From contig CM053267.1 of assembly GCA_028583415.1 (NCBI GenBank), positions 18,917,814 through 18,981,813 on the forward strand: a stretch of 64,000 nucleotides of DNA, given 5' to 3'. Under the pieces are notes generated by a model. That model had not been told where the DNA came from. It made no database searches and worked only from the letters and a program-made list of their open reading frames with translations. Positions 11,301 to 26,300 of this stretch are shown in pieces (positions within the stretch are counted from its first letter, which is position 1; each line of letters starts with the position of its first letter). This DNA comes from Protea cynaroides (Eukaryota; Streptophyta; Magnoliopsida; Proteales; Proteaceae). A program made the position numbers and the translations under genes.

Positions 11301-14300
11301 TGCAATATTATTCAGCCCATACCAATGGAAATCAAGATCACAACAAGATCAAGTCACAAGATCCTCATGCCAATGGAAATCAAGATTAAGTCACAAGATC
11401 TTGCACAATCTAGCACAATATCATAAGATCACGCATGGAAAGAACATAAATGGAAGGCTCAACTATAGCAAGAAGAGATGCTGTTTTATTTTAGTAGGAT
11501 TTTATTCAATATTTACTTTCCAAGTTAATTACCTTCCTAGATTAATTACTTCAGCTATAGCAAGAAGAGATGTTTTATTTTAGTAGGATTTTATTCAATA
11601 TTTAATTTCCTAGTTAATTACCTTGCTAGATTAATTACTTCCTTGTTAATTATGTTTCCAATTGGAAGCTTAGATGAGAGTTCTATTCAAATGATATAAG
11701 GCATATGCCAAGGTCAAATTGACGTTGAATAGAATTGAATATTCTTGAGTGGTTGTGACTCTTAATTATTGGGTAAGCTGCCCTTGGCCTGAGATTGGCC
11801 TCCTTTGCTCCTCCTCTTTCATTCTCTTTTCTTTGCGTTACTATTATTATCTATAGCTGGAAATCACCACTATTGGGAACCTATCTGCACCCATTATTGA
11901 TTCACCATATCGTCATTGGGTTTGCTTTAGAACATCTATGAAGCAGATTCATAATCTAACTTGAGCAGAATGCACTATGGTGCCAGTAATATTTGCAGAT
12001 TCTAGAGTATCACTAAGAAACAAAGTGTTGCAGCATAGGAGATTCCATCCCCACCAACTGCAAGCTCCACATGCATTCCATCCTGGTATCTAAACAAAGT
12101 TTACCTGAGAAATGTGCAAGATGATATCACTTTAGTATACATGGCTTCAACTTAATAGGAGAATAATTTGGCATCTAACTGTATAAAGGCGGGCGCAAAT
12201 CTATGAATAGGAGATATTGTGCGAGTGTCTACAGGACCTAAATTATCAACAGATTCTCCAAGAACATAGTCCGAGATCGCTCCACCGACTAGATTACTAT
12301 GCTCTTTTTGGATCCATTTTTATTTCTGTTTTTTACTTATTTATCAAAATCATTTTTGATAAAAAAAAAAGTAATTTGATAACTACAAAAAAAATAGATT
12401 GTAGAATGAGAAATATATTTGATATGTCTATATCCAGAATAATTTTTATAACTGATTCTTTCTGGAAGTGACGGCTCTATTTCAATCTCTCTCTTTGGAG
12501 GTATCAGTTTACAGGTGGTAATGCTTCCAACTAGCCAAAATTTCTTGGCATCAGCTGCAGCTCGTGCTTGCTTTAATCCCTGTTAAGGTTTCAGCTCAAA
12601 AGTTCAAATTAGGATTTCATACACAACGGTGTGATTATTCCCAACAAATCCCATCACGAGAGAACCGTAGCATTTGTTGTCTGTGCTTCAACAGAATCGA
12701 ATCCGACGAGAAGAAACAGAAGTATCTTCAAGAAAAGGTACTGTGAGGTTATTTGAAAGATTCAATATCCTTGAAAGAATCGAATTCGTCTGCAATTCCT
12801 CCTCCCAAAATAGGATCAAACATTTTTATCAATTCAGAAAATAAGCAGCAAAATAAACAATCAAGGTAGAGATATCCAACAAAACTTCTAAACTTTGAAC
12901 CCTAAAACCCACAAAAAAATAAATTGAAATAACAGAATCCATCAACAACGAAATGCACTTTGCAAAACCAACATGAATAAATACCAGAATAAAAAATGTG
13001 GAGCGATTCAGAAACATCAATGAGCAACCATAATCATTAGACTCGGTATTAAACATATAAGGACAACAAAAAACAATGAAAGACGCATGTAGAAAATCAA
13101 AAGCCTAAAGCGGAAGGAAAACTCCACTACAAACACAAAGAAGCAGTGAATCCTCGGTGAGAGAAGAGAAACAGAAGTAATTCAGGATTCAACTTGACAA
13201 CTGCTTTAGTGTTTTCGAATGCTATCGGCTCTTAATCCCAAATCGATTCAGCAAAAAGAACTCCCAAACCCGCCTGCAAGCTGTTGCTATTTCTTCCTTG
13301 TTTCTTGCAAGCTTCACCTCTTTTGTCTCTTCTTTCTTCCCTGTTTCTGTTATGCTTTCTTCTTCTTATTCAGTTTCTTCCTTGTTGCGCGGGTTTTGAC
13401 AAATAAAATGGGCTATTATCCTTTTGTCCGCAGTTTTTAACCATTGGAACTATTTATATCCATGTGCTCATTAAAGTATGCACAAAAATAACTAAAAATC
13501 ATTTCTTGGCAAAAATCAAAAAGAGGTTTCCTTATTTTCATTTTTGTTTATAATAAATAACACCCATAAATGATACCAAACATTTAAAAAAGCAAAAAAT
13601 TGGAATAAAAACAGAAATAAAAATGGATCCAAACAAAGCCTTAGAGGAGCTCCCGTGTCAATCACTTCCATTCCCCACATTAAGCCATCTGTTGCACTCA
13701 TAGCTACAGCTCTAACTCGATTATTTTCTAATAATTATTGTACAATGGGGCTGTCTCAATAAAAACTCAATACTAGTAAATTCAGTAGAGATTACGAGCA
13801 GCAATTTCTAACCTGTCTCAATCCCACCCACTTCTTCAACCTGCAAAAGCCCCGGAATTAGACTGAGTTGTAACCAGACCAACCAGCAGCCCGTTTATTA
13901 AATGGCTCAGGTTTGGGTTTAGGGCCCCAGATCCAACAGTCAGTTATTACATGATTTATAGGTCAAATCAACCCGTTTAAATCATGGATCAAAGATTTTA
14001 ATGAAGTTTTATAGGGGTGTCAATTTTGGGACCAAACCAGTAGCACAGACCAGGTCTATCCGAATTAACCTGAAACCGACCTGGACCGAACTATTATTGG
14101 ATATGTTTCGGGTTGAGGTATGAAATATCCTACCGGTCCCAGTCTGGTCCGTGTTAGCCCAAAACCGGCCCAAAAAAATTGACTGATGAGCCCGAACCTA
14201 AGAATGGCCCAAACCAATCCAGACCGAATATTAAACCCTAGCTTCACTACTTCAGCCTTCTAGATGGCCTTAACGAGTTTCTTATCGGGTTTTCAACCCG

Positions 14301-17300
14301 AACCAACCCAATAACAATCCGATAAGTTAAGCCCGATAACAACCCGAAACCAGACCGGCTTGTTAGTTAATGTGTACAATGCAGCCCACCCAGCCCAAAC
14401 CTCTTAATGAACATGTTTCTATCATGGCTTATAAAGCCCCACACCGATTTGACCCAGACCGAAACTTGACTGGACAGTCCAATTGACACCCCTAAAGTTT
14501 TATATACATATTTATTTATATTAACACGTTCATGTTGTTTAATGTTTATAAATACTAAATATATTTATGCCTTAAATCAAATATGTAGGTTTAGCTATAC
14601 ACTTACGTGAAAGTATCTATAAGTTACTGGATTCCATAAAATTATATTTCAATTAAATTTACAGATTTTCTAATAGACTTTAGATAGCCAAAAGCCCATT
14701 CAAATCCATTCCGAAGGAGCCCATTACCGAGTAATTGGAATCGACGGCTAACGGTTCCATTACCGAATCCAATTCCGTCCACATTACAAGAATCTAATAC
14801 AAAACTAATCGGAATAGGTGATGGATCCTCCACCTTTCTTATGTCTGGATAACTGGCAACCCCATGGAGTCCTTCTCACAAGCATAATAATCACGGAAAC
14901 AAGACCCAAGGCGGTGGAGGGCATTGGACACCAAGGCTGGGGCCTAGGAAACCAAGGCACCACACTTAAGGGCCCTAGTTTCCAAGACACCTAGAAGGTG
15001 CTCACAAGGTATGGGGAAAGAACCAGACTTGCTTGAGGCCAGGATAGATTGGCCAGAGTGTCTAAAATCCTCGATGATAGTGTTTGGCAGCCAGGTCACC
15101 TTTCCTCTCATTCTATCACTCAAGCTTGATCACTGTAGCTTCATTTGGTCGAGAGCCTCACTAAAGCCCTTCCAACCATAGAGTTTCTCGAAAATTTCGA
15201 GGGGGTCAGGACGATACACCCCCTCGAAACCAAAACTCGACCGTATCGACCATTTCTCAAGTTGGCATCGACTGGTCTCAACCAGTTTCGACCAACTCGA
15301 ACCAACTCAAACCGAATTTGTATATAAAAGGTATGTCTTGGTCGAAATTTTGACCGAGACTTACTATTTTCAGTTCTTTTCTTCTGTTTTGCTTCTCTTC
15401 TTCTCCAAGTTGGTGTTCTAAGCTTGGAAGGTTGCTGTTTTTTCCAAATCACTCCTCCAAAATCTTGTGGAAGATTGGTACCAGTGCTACTTCAACCATA
15501 GGATGTTGTGGCACGACTTTGTTTTTCAGTCCGAGCTATACTGTGCACGGCAAAGGCTAGATGACGAGATAGATCCTCCACGTCACTCAACATGGAATTA
15601 GACATTGGGATGGAGTGATGGGAAGATGGAACTTAGGCTGGAAGTTGGGATCATTGTATTTTAGTAGTTGATCTTGATTACATATTCACATGTACTACTT
15701 GATTTTGAGTATTTGAGATTTTGAGACTTTGAATATTTGTCATCGTACGGATTTATGATTTATGAATGTATGATTTACCCACAATGTGATTAGTTATATC
15801 ATTTTATGCTTTAAATGTGTTTATATATGTTAAAATAGTATTTCCCTGGAGTATATAGCTTTAAAATGGCCTTAAACATGTCGAAACTCCCATTTTTAGC
15901 CTTTGGGGAGTTTCGGCAGGATCTTGCCGAGATCTCGGAGATCTCAATTTTCTCAAGGGTCGAACACCCTCGAGTTCTAAGATTTTAATCCAAGCTTCGT
16001 TATAAGATTTTAATCCTAGCTCCAACACGAGCATTTCTTCAATCCAAGCACATACCTACGCAAACCAATTGCTCTCTTTGCTGGGTAGGAAATGAAGACA
16101 TTGAACATTTTTTTTAAGTGTCATCTTGCTTCTCAGATTTGGGAATGCATCCTCCTCCGTTGTTGGCCTTCTCCCCAGTGGATTCGAGCTTTCGACAAGG
16201 AATGGATATGGACCATCAAAGCTTTCAAAGGAAATCTTTATGTGACCTTGTTGGCAAGCTTATCTTCTATGCAACCATCTATCACATAACGACGAAACGT
16301 AATCTTCGAACTTGGACCGCCAAATGAAGGAGAATCAGCCAAATTTGGGCCTCAATCCTCTTTGATGTACATCGATCATTCTCGTCAAGTGGGAGACCTT
16401 GCTTTGGACATGTCTCAGAATAGATTCATTGTAGATGCCTGGGAACCTATCCAATAATGTGGATAGGATGTCCCATGAGAACTGAATGCTCCTTTCTTTT
16501 CTCCTTTAGATTTCCCAAATAAGAGAGCCTCTATTGTAGCTGGCTTCTCATTTGTCAATACATATACTTATATTCACCCCCACCCCTCCAACCCAAAAAA
16601 ATAAATAAATAAAATAATAATAATAATAATAATGAATTCAAGCTATGATTAATAAATACTACAGTAGTTGTAATGCTTTTATTCCATTTTTTATTATTTT
16701 TTCTATAAAAAATTAATACCATTTCTAACCTTTTTATTGGTGTTGTACATAATTTATGTATATAGAATCTCATACATAGGATCATGTTCCAAGGACCATG
16801 GTAAGATATATGGTAGGAGTTACATGGATCAGATGAGANNNNNNNNNNNNNNNNNNNNNNNNNNNNNNNNNNNNNNNNNNNNNNNNNNNNNNNNNNNNNN
16901 NNNNNNNNNNNNNNNNNNNNNNNNNNNNNNNNNNNNNNNNNNNNNNNNNNNNNNNNNNNNNNNNNNNNNNNNNNNNNNNNNNNNNNNNNNNNNNNNNNNN
17001 NNNNNNNNNNNNNNNNNNNNNNNNNNNNNNNNNNNNNNNNNNNNNNNNNNNNNNNNNNNNNNNNNNNNNNNNNNNNNNNNNNNNNNNNNNNNNNNNNNNN
17101 NNNNNNNNNNNNNNNNNNNNNNNNNNNNNNNNNNNNNNNNNNNNNNNNNNNNNNNNNNNNNNNNNNNNNNNNNNNNNNNNNNNNNNNNNNNNNNNNNNNN
17201 NNNNNNNNNNNNNNNNNNNNNNNNNNNNNNNNNNNNNNNNNNNNNNNNNNNNNNNNNNNNNNNNNNNNNNNNNNNNNNNNNNNNNNNNNNNNNNNNNNNN

Positions 17301-20300
17301 NNNNNNNNNNNNNNNNNNNNNNNNNNNNNNNNNNNNNNTGTGATGTCAACAGCAGCAAATAGGATAGATATTAAAAGAGTTAGCCCAAAGAGAGGACTCC
17401 CAAATCAATGGACAAAAAACAACATAGATAATATGCAGGCAGCAGCAGCAGAATTCGATGGCTATCCATTCAAAAGCAGATTAACAGTCATTGATATAAG
17501 ACCTTACCAAAGTTGAACAGAAACTGAACGCAGGAACAGCAGCCGATTGAAACAACCATTAAAATCCATAAATCTGAGTTTAACAGATTGAAGAACAATA
17601 AACCAGAACCAAATCAGTAACAGAGACACAATAAATCACACAGATAACCAGAATCAGAACTATAAACAAATCTGATTTTGACTTGGGGAATATAACCAGG
17701 GAAATTCAGATAATCAGATCTGTGATATTCAGCAAATCAGTAAAATAGTCAAGCAGCCATTAATAGAGAATAACAGCAGCATTACCAGGGAAAACAGATT
17801 TCAGATCTGTGATAAGCAGCAGATCAGTAAACCAGTCAAGCAATCATTAATGGAGGACATGAACATATTCAGATCTGAAACTAACAGAAGTAGCAAACAA
17901 GAAATTCAGATCTGAAACTGCAGAGAAGGCTTACCAGAACTTGCAGAGAATAGAAAACAACAGCAGAAGCAGCAGAGGCAGCACTGCTGATACACTAGAA
18001 TGAGAACCTTAAACGACTCTCAAAATGGCAAACTAGGTAATTGCTCTGATACCATGTAAAAAAGTGAAGAAAGAGATGAAAGAGTGGAGAAGAAGAAGAA
18101 TAGGATAGAGAGAAACTGTGAATGTCTCTCCTACTGCTGATCTCACTAAAAAGAACAAGAAAGATAATAATGTTCTTCTAGTTACACTAGGAAACATAAA
18201 ACCAATCTAACTCTTAAGACTTGGAAAAAAACAAACATAAGCCTAAAAAATAGAATTAGAGAACAACTGAAATAATAAACTAATGTAACTACTGATCTGT
18301 AAACTGTACATAGAACCGAGGAAGTGTAGATAACACCAATGACACGGCAGATAGGAGCACTTCTGTGTGTGGCTATCGATGCTATATCTTCAACAGTACC
18401 CTTGTTGCACCAAAACCCAGATGGTTTGGTCCTGGTTCTTCGCAGCCTGAGTTTGTAGGTTGGGTTGAACAGATACAACCAGTCAACTGCATCTGCATCA
18501 AGGTCCCTAAGTCTGTTCATCACTCAACTTCTTCAATACATCAGTAGATTAAAAGACCATCCCTCAAAATCAATGCTATCATGCATAATTATATCTTTTC
18601 CCTGAAAGAGTGGCAATTATAAAAACGGATTCTATTTAGGTTCCAAAGTAAATGTTCTAGTTGAAATGCCATCGTAGTGTAGATGCACTCTTCCATTTAA
18701 ATGCTGAGTTAACAGAAAAGATCAGTCACAATCAAAATACTAATTACCAAAACTGAACAAATGTATACCAGATTTGAAGGGCATTGTATGGAGCATTAAA
18801 ACAGGATACAAAGGGGTTGAACTAACCGGCAAATATCACGCAGCATCTTCAGTCTCCTTCGCCAGCTGAGTTTCTTTTTCTGGCCACTCATATGGATCAA
18901 ATGATACAAGGACCCCCACTCCATGTATTCAGTTACCATTGACAAATGAGGAGGCTTTGTGCATACCCCAAGAAATAAAATAACTGCAAAATTAGCATTA
19001 ATTGTTTCATGAGCACAGAAATAAGCATCTATATAAATAATACTTGTACGAAAAATTTTGTCAGTCTTGAATATCAAACATGGGAAACTATAAACAAAAA
19101 AAGAATTTTAGGTGATTTTGTCGGAAATCAATAAGCCAACAAATAGATAAAACAGAATCAAATCTGAAAAAAAAAAAAAAAAAACAATCCAACAATTAAG
19201 GCCTGATATGCAACCATCTATGAAATACGAGGGGATAAAGTTCAGTAACCGTGGGTATAGTAGAATACCATTTGGATGTCGAAGGCGGCTGAAAAGAGAA
19301 AAGAATGCTTCTGAGTCAGACGAAGAAAAAACTGAGATGAAATAAGTAGACCCCTCATGGATCAATAAGTCAATACCTTAGGATAGATATTTCATTGCAG
19401 AAGTCCTCCATATTTTCAGTGGTCAAATCTTGCTCTAAGAAAATCTTGATTGCAACATCCGTCCCATTCCAAATACCACGGAAAACTTCTCCAAAGAAAC
19501 CTGAAGTCAAATCAATGGAGAAGAGAAGTTAAGCAAGTATAGAATTAATATTCACTGGAGAATAATTTTTTGTTTCCCCTATGTTACACAAAAGTCCTGA
19601 TGCCCTTACAGAAACTACTCCATGAGTAATTTTATTCCAACAGGGCAATATGCTGCCACCTAAGGGCATCTGGCAGGAGACCATTGTGGTCCTCGCACTT
19701 TAGAAGCAGCAGTAGAAAAACAAAGATATAAAAAGGGCATTACCCAGTGCACGAACCTCCCGCCACTGTGGGGTCTGGGGAGGAACTTATGTACACAGCC
19801 TTACACCCGCTTTGCTGAGAGGGTGTTTCTAGATTCGAAACTATGACCACCAAGTCATGATGGAGCAACCTTACCATTGCGCCGAGGTCCGCCCTCTTAA
19901 GAATACTCAGATATGTCCAAAAAAAAAATGTTTTATGAAAGGTGGCTATGCAAAACAATTCCACCAAGGAAAAAAAAAAAAAAAGAAGAAAGAATTATTT
20001 TCATACAGTAATAATTATATTTTCAATCTAATCAAGAAAAATACTTAATAAATGTAAGATAGCAATATAATATGCTACATAGCTGACCAGATTTAGTTAG
20101 GTAAGGCATTATTGTTGTTGTGATATAATATGCTACATGATGAGGGTTTAATGATACTCTACATAGTTTAATCTGCTTGCCACGAATATCATTCCAAGCT
20201 GATGTAACCGAGAAATCACCCGTCTGGGTCAACAGCCATCTACATTCATCCTTATCTTGCTCTCACTGATCTGGTATAATATGAAGTACTTCACAAAAAG

Positions 20301-23300
20301 AGTGGAAGGCGAAAGGCACTTATACAACATTAGAGGAGATTTTCTGTACACACTACACCAACCGAACCATCTCACACCGAACTGTATAACCTAGATCAGA
20401 GCTACCTGGATCAGTCCAGTCTAGTCAGCTGATAGTGGAATCAGAGTACCATTGATCAGTCATTCCAAACATGGATTGCCCACAGCTTCTCGATGCCAAT
20501 CTCGCACTTGACACGCAATACACACCTGATTAGAAAGATCACTATAGGATCTTGTGGAACAGGATTTGATTCAGCTAACGGTTCGGTACAAACGAAGAAA
20601 TTTTGGACAAAAGGATCGGAACTCGCTGATAGGAAAGGTGAAATGGGTTTCTCCTTGAAGAATTTCGTTTGCATCTTTTGACGCATGCTCTTTGTAGAGC
20701 CAAATCCGGTTTGCGAGACTGGGTCCGGGTTCAGAACCGGAAGTGAAAAGGGCCATTCCACCCGTTTCATTCATATCTAATGGTCAGCCCTTGAGCTCGA
20801 GTTGGCTAGTAGCTTCTGCCCCCTAAAAGTCGGCATTGGAAACATCACACCGGATTCGGGGAAAGGCTCCAAAATCGTCTGCAATAGTGCCAGCACGGTC
20901 CCCAGACACTGCATGGCAAATTTATTTCCACAAGAGACTACCCGTTTTTGTCTTGACAACGATCAGTCTGTTTCTGGAAGTTGCACTAACAACTTGCAAT
21001 CATTCGCCAAAGGTTTAGAAAAGAAAAGGGCTTAGCGCCAGAAAACAAGCTAGCCAAGATTGGTAAGTATAGAACAGAATCAAGAGGGCCGGCCAATTAC
21101 AAGCGATTGTTGCAACGTTTTTGTACTCGACTGGTATCATACATCAAAAGAGGGTTCGAGTCGAAAGAGCAGACTAAATTGATAGGAGAGGTCGTCAGGC
21201 ACACGGGGGACCGGAACATAAAAGCATCAAATAGCGCACAAAAGAGGGCCCTTTACGTCTAAGGGGGACCCGGACCCGTACTTCCTTAACGATGGGGGAG
21301 ATACAATCGTGGTCTTTCCTATGACGTGATATCTAACTTATAAGCGCTCTTTTTTAACCGGAAAGGCGGTCTGGTTGACCTTCATCCAAATTAAGCACAC
21401 CCGAGAACACAGCGCTCGCTTACACTTGAACACACTCCTATGCTTGTTACTGAACGGAAGGAACGGTTCCCCTACTCACTTGCTAATGGACTATAGCCGG
21501 AATGAAGGCACGGCTCAAGAGCACCAAGTCTTTCCTATTCTCCTAGTCGAGCATTGTCTGACGGAATCGCAGGTTTCAACTTTGATTGAGCAGGGAGTAA
21601 TGCTATGAAAAGGTCTAGGTGAAGTCTAGTAACATCCCTCTCAAAAAGAAAAGTAAAAACACCATGCCTTGGGATTGGGACTTTCTTTCAGGGAAATGGC
21701 ATAACAAGATGAGTGTTTTGAATCTATTTCATCTGGCTTTCTAATAGCCAATTCCACTAATAAACAGGAAGGGGATTAGATTGTTCTAACCGCAGACCTA
21801 TCAATGTTGTTTCTACCACCCCCCCTTACTCAACATAGGGCATTTGAGCCTTCTCCATTGATATCATTTGATGATTCCCCTACTTCCTCAACCGAAGCAA
21901 CAGTTCCATTTTTCTTTCATTAGTTAACCCCCCCCCCCCCTTTATCTAAAAGTGCTTGTAGTAATTCTGGTTTTATACTACTTGAAATGGCTCTCTCATA
22001 TTGAGAAATTCTATCTAGTGGCATTCGATCACAGAATCCATTGACAGCTGTGGCTACCGCTGCGGCGGTTAAAGTCAAAGACCCAACCAACCCTAGCCAC
22101 CACCTTAAGAGAGGTTTTTATCCCTCCCTTCTAGTGGGGCTTGAAAGAAAGCAAGCCACCTTGTTTTTGGCAAGGAATGGAATCAAAATCAATCGGTAGA
22201 TCTCACTTCCCTTCCCCCGCCGGAAGGGATAGCGTATCTCCAGCTGATCTACGACCACCCTTACCCAACATTTAGTTTAGACGCGGCTCGAATGCCTTTA
22301 CGCTATAGGGCTGTGTTAAGCATGCTTCGTTGACAGAAAAAAAAGTCTTTTTACATGACAACAATCGCGACTATAAACATACGGTACGAATCAAAGCTAT
22401 TGGACATCAATGGTATCGGAGTGCGCCTCTTCACAAGGGTGATTTAAGTGCAACGAAATGTACCGGTGGTTCGCGAAGCATCTGGCTTACCGGTAACTCC
22501 CATTCCCGTCGTCGAGAGACCTATGAATGTACTCCACTATAAAGATAACATGTGCTTCCTTGTCTACGTATGGTTAGCATCCACAGTACCACCATCTTTG
22601 CTGCAATCTGTCCAAGATTAGAGCTTTATCAAGGGAAACAACAAAAGCAAACGTCACAACCCTTGGTGGAGCCTTTGGCTTCCACAGCTTTTTTGCCTCA
22701 AACAACCTTGTACTTTCTCCATCATTGATATCTTTGAAAACTCATAGTATGCGGCTAGAGTAAAGCATACTTCTTCACCCTCTCACAAATTCAACTGTCT
22801 TCATTCTCCCGATTCATATTACTGAATAAATGTGCCAGCAAAATATATCTTTCCTCTATTGAATTCAGATATTGACAGATTAACACCAAAATCCACGTAA
22901 CTTCAATGTAACTACCAACTTGCATGTTGATGAAGAACAAATGAGATCTAGATTGATCCGCTCCTCGTACAAAGAAGAGTACATCAGAGCAACCACAACC
23001 ATAGTTCGAAATCTCAAGTCTCAAGGGTGTCTCGAGCTCCTCGAGATCTTTGAGATCTCGCCGAGATCTTCGAGATCTCGCCGAGATTTAAAACACTGAC
23101 CACAACAATCTCTCCAACAACCAACAATAACAACTGGAGCTAAATACCTCCAATCAAATAAAACTTAGAAGAACTTCATGAGATAATAACCTCCACCCAA
23201 AAAATGTAGAAACAGCTAAAACAAATTCAGAAACAAGCATAGGGCAGCCATTCTATTTCACATTGGCTTCTCATTTAAATCTAAACCACCTAACTTGGAT

Positions 23301-26300
23301 CCTTAACGTTTCCAACTTAACTTCTACTATATAGCCAGAACTGCCATAGCTCCGAATGATTAGGATCCTATTGTCATTATAATTCAAAATCAAAGGCTCC
23401 ATAACAGCTTATTTTGAACTGTTTGACGTGGATAGATAGGTTAAAGTCCACATGCAGCCGTGTGTCAGTTCTCAAGGACCATCACAACCATATAAACCAT
23501 CATGTGTTGAAACTTTTCCTTCGTCTTGACTGTTTTTTGGATTTTTTTTTTCAACCTTTATTCAAAGATTTTTCTCTCCACGCAACAAATGCTTTTTGAC
23601 TGAAACTTATCACCTGACTAAAGGATGACGTGAACAACAGGCCCACAAAATTTTTATTCCAGCTGAGCTGCAAAGTGGGAAAGAGCAAGGCCCGTTGACA
23701 GAGCCTATGCAAATGGCTTGAGGAGAGATCTCCCTCCCAACTAAAAAATAAATAAAATAAATTATTATCCGACACTTCTTGGTTAATGTTGAACTATATC
23801 CTCCCATGTTTTAATTCCGTTGCCTCAGCTGGAGTATTTCCTGAGGAATAGTATAGCCTCTCAAAGCAATGACAGGCGATACACTTGAGGAATGTAATGG
23901 CATACACCATCCTTATTCTCCCAGGAAGAAATAGAATTTAGTCTCAGACCCATGGGCAATGACTGCAAGCTTTTCCTTCCTGTCCTCGTGAGGACACAGA
24001 TTCTGAAATAAATATGTGCTCTCACCAGATTTTTTCCTCATTTCTTCTGAATTTCAAATAAATAAAATATTTTTTAAATATTTAATTACAATGTATCGCT
24101 TAAAAAAATAAAATCATCAAGAAGACCACTGATTAATGTAGATATTTTATGCCAAAACCATACGACAGTACATTATAAACATACATTTATAAATGCTTGT
24201 TTAAGAATAGAATAAGAACATGGAATTCCATTAGGATTCCCAAAACAGGAAACTTGGAAAACAATTGCCATCATGGCATAAAGATAAGGATTAAATTTAA
24301 GAGATTAAAGTTATACTGAAATTGTCAGGTTCTTGTTATACTGAAATTGTCAGGTTCTTTTCTGAAGTAAAAATAAATACATATATCATACAACTTTGCA
24401 CATAATTTTGATATGAAGGTGAAGGAGAAGGGAAAAAAATTATAATGGTACTTATCCAGAAACTGCAACAGCTGAAGCAGGTGTGGCACCTTCCTGTTTC
24501 TGAGTGACTAAGAATAGTCTATGTTCACAGAAAATAAAATTGAAAGAATAATGCTTACCAATTCCAACACGTGTTCCAACAGTCAATTCAGAGAAATCAA
24601 TGTTCCATTCCTCAAAAGGTAATAAGGGCTTGTTCAGGTACTTGGAAGATTCCAACACTTTGTTCCATGTTGAAACCATTTCTTCATTTCCTCCATAGTT
24701 TGAGGGCCCAATCCTCTCAGAACTCTGACCAGTAAACTGATGGGGAGATGAAGGTAATGACGTTGCCTTCTGAGAATTTGTTTGCCTCCTGGGAAGATAT
24801 GTGGGAGACCCTTCACCAGGAATTCCATCATGACGATCCAAATGAAAATTGGTTACCTGTAGTGTATCGATTGATGAACCATCACAACATGGAGGGAAAC
24901 CACCAAAAATAAATAAAAAAAATAAAAGCACAATAATTGATTCTATTAACGAAAGCATACTTTTTTACTAGGAATAATTGAAGATATTTAGAAATGAATG
25001 CAAAATAAAAAGAAAGAAGCATATTGTGACAAATGAAATCCAAAAACCAATATAGCAAGCATAAAGAAATTATAAAAATACGATATATTTTTTGGGTAAA
25101 TAAAGAATTATATTGAACAAACCCAAGGAACTACAAAAGAGGAATCCCAGACAAACTAGCCAAAGGACACATCAAAAGCAAGAAAATGCTCAAAACGCAC
25201 AATAAATCTCTTATCCATATTAAAATCAGATAGGTAGATCTTAAGCAATTGCCATGAACCTATTGGAGGGAGAATCAGGACTACAACTAGCAATAGGGAG
25301 GATTGATCCCCTTACATCAAAAGAAATGGAGTTCCAGATTTGATCTATTGTCCGAGACTTCCTAGTCCAGGAGCGAAGATTCCTTTAAAACCATATATGA
25401 TAAAATATGGTATTATCTGGAAGAATGTCCATTCACAGAACATAAGTATAGTTTCATGGGGTCAAAAGGTAAAAGAAAGAAGACAAATCCATGGGAATCA
25501 GCAGGAATGCAACTTTAGGGATCAAACCTAGAGGGACCAGAAGATATCATCCCCTTAGGCTCTTATAATTGGAGGGGAAATAGTGGGGTGGGATGCTACA
25601 GTGTGGGTCTGTGGGAAACTGGTCAAAGTTTCCCAGTAGAGTGCAACATGAGCCCGTTTGGATGCCCTTGGGTGGAAAAACACAACTGTCGAAATAATCC
25701 CTGTGGGCTGCTCTCTGCTTCACCCTGACCCTCACATTATCCCATTGATTTTGATGGTATCTTGAAGAATTATTAAGGGAAAATTTCAACATTCATGAAA
25801 TTAAATAATGTTAGAAAACCTAACATGCTTCCAAAAACTGAAACCATGGTGAAGTAATCACGCTCGCAGTTGAGACCTTTGTTGACAGGCGAGACAGAAT
25901 CACCAGGGCTAGAGGGAGACAGGAGCTCCAGAAGCATTAGAGCCTTTAGGGGATCCTGGGAGGCACCTAACTCTGCAGCTCCCATCTCTTACCCCATACA
26001 CTGGGCTGTGCTGCAAAGTGAGTTGAAATTACCTCTTATTTCTATTTATGAATTTTGACTGTTGAAATATGTTTCCATTATGTATATATGATCTATGTTG
26101 AATTTTGTATGTGATTGTTGATGGTTCATGGTAGTGAAGTGAATGTGTCATGCATAAGCATGTGAAAACAGTACACTGAAATATAAGTTTTGGTTTGAAC
26201 CTATTAAGTGAGAATGAATCACTTATCCAAGAGGTTGAGCCAAGACTATACAAAGAAGAGGCCTTGAGTGCAAGCTCCCATAAACGTAAAGGGAATTTTA

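Noticed and set aside
12564..12746. 60-codon plus-strand frame as an independent gene
   Set aside because: The opposite strand reads better as a captured exon; no upstream start or downstream exon supports the plus frame.
16555..17516. Long open frames of about 260 codons on both strands
   Set aside because: They consist mainly of N translated as X across the assembly gap.
20456..21608. Several 60-104-codon frames as possible new genes
   Set aside because: They lie in mitochondrial-derived DNA and match fragments of ccmFN or spacer sequence, without intact genes.
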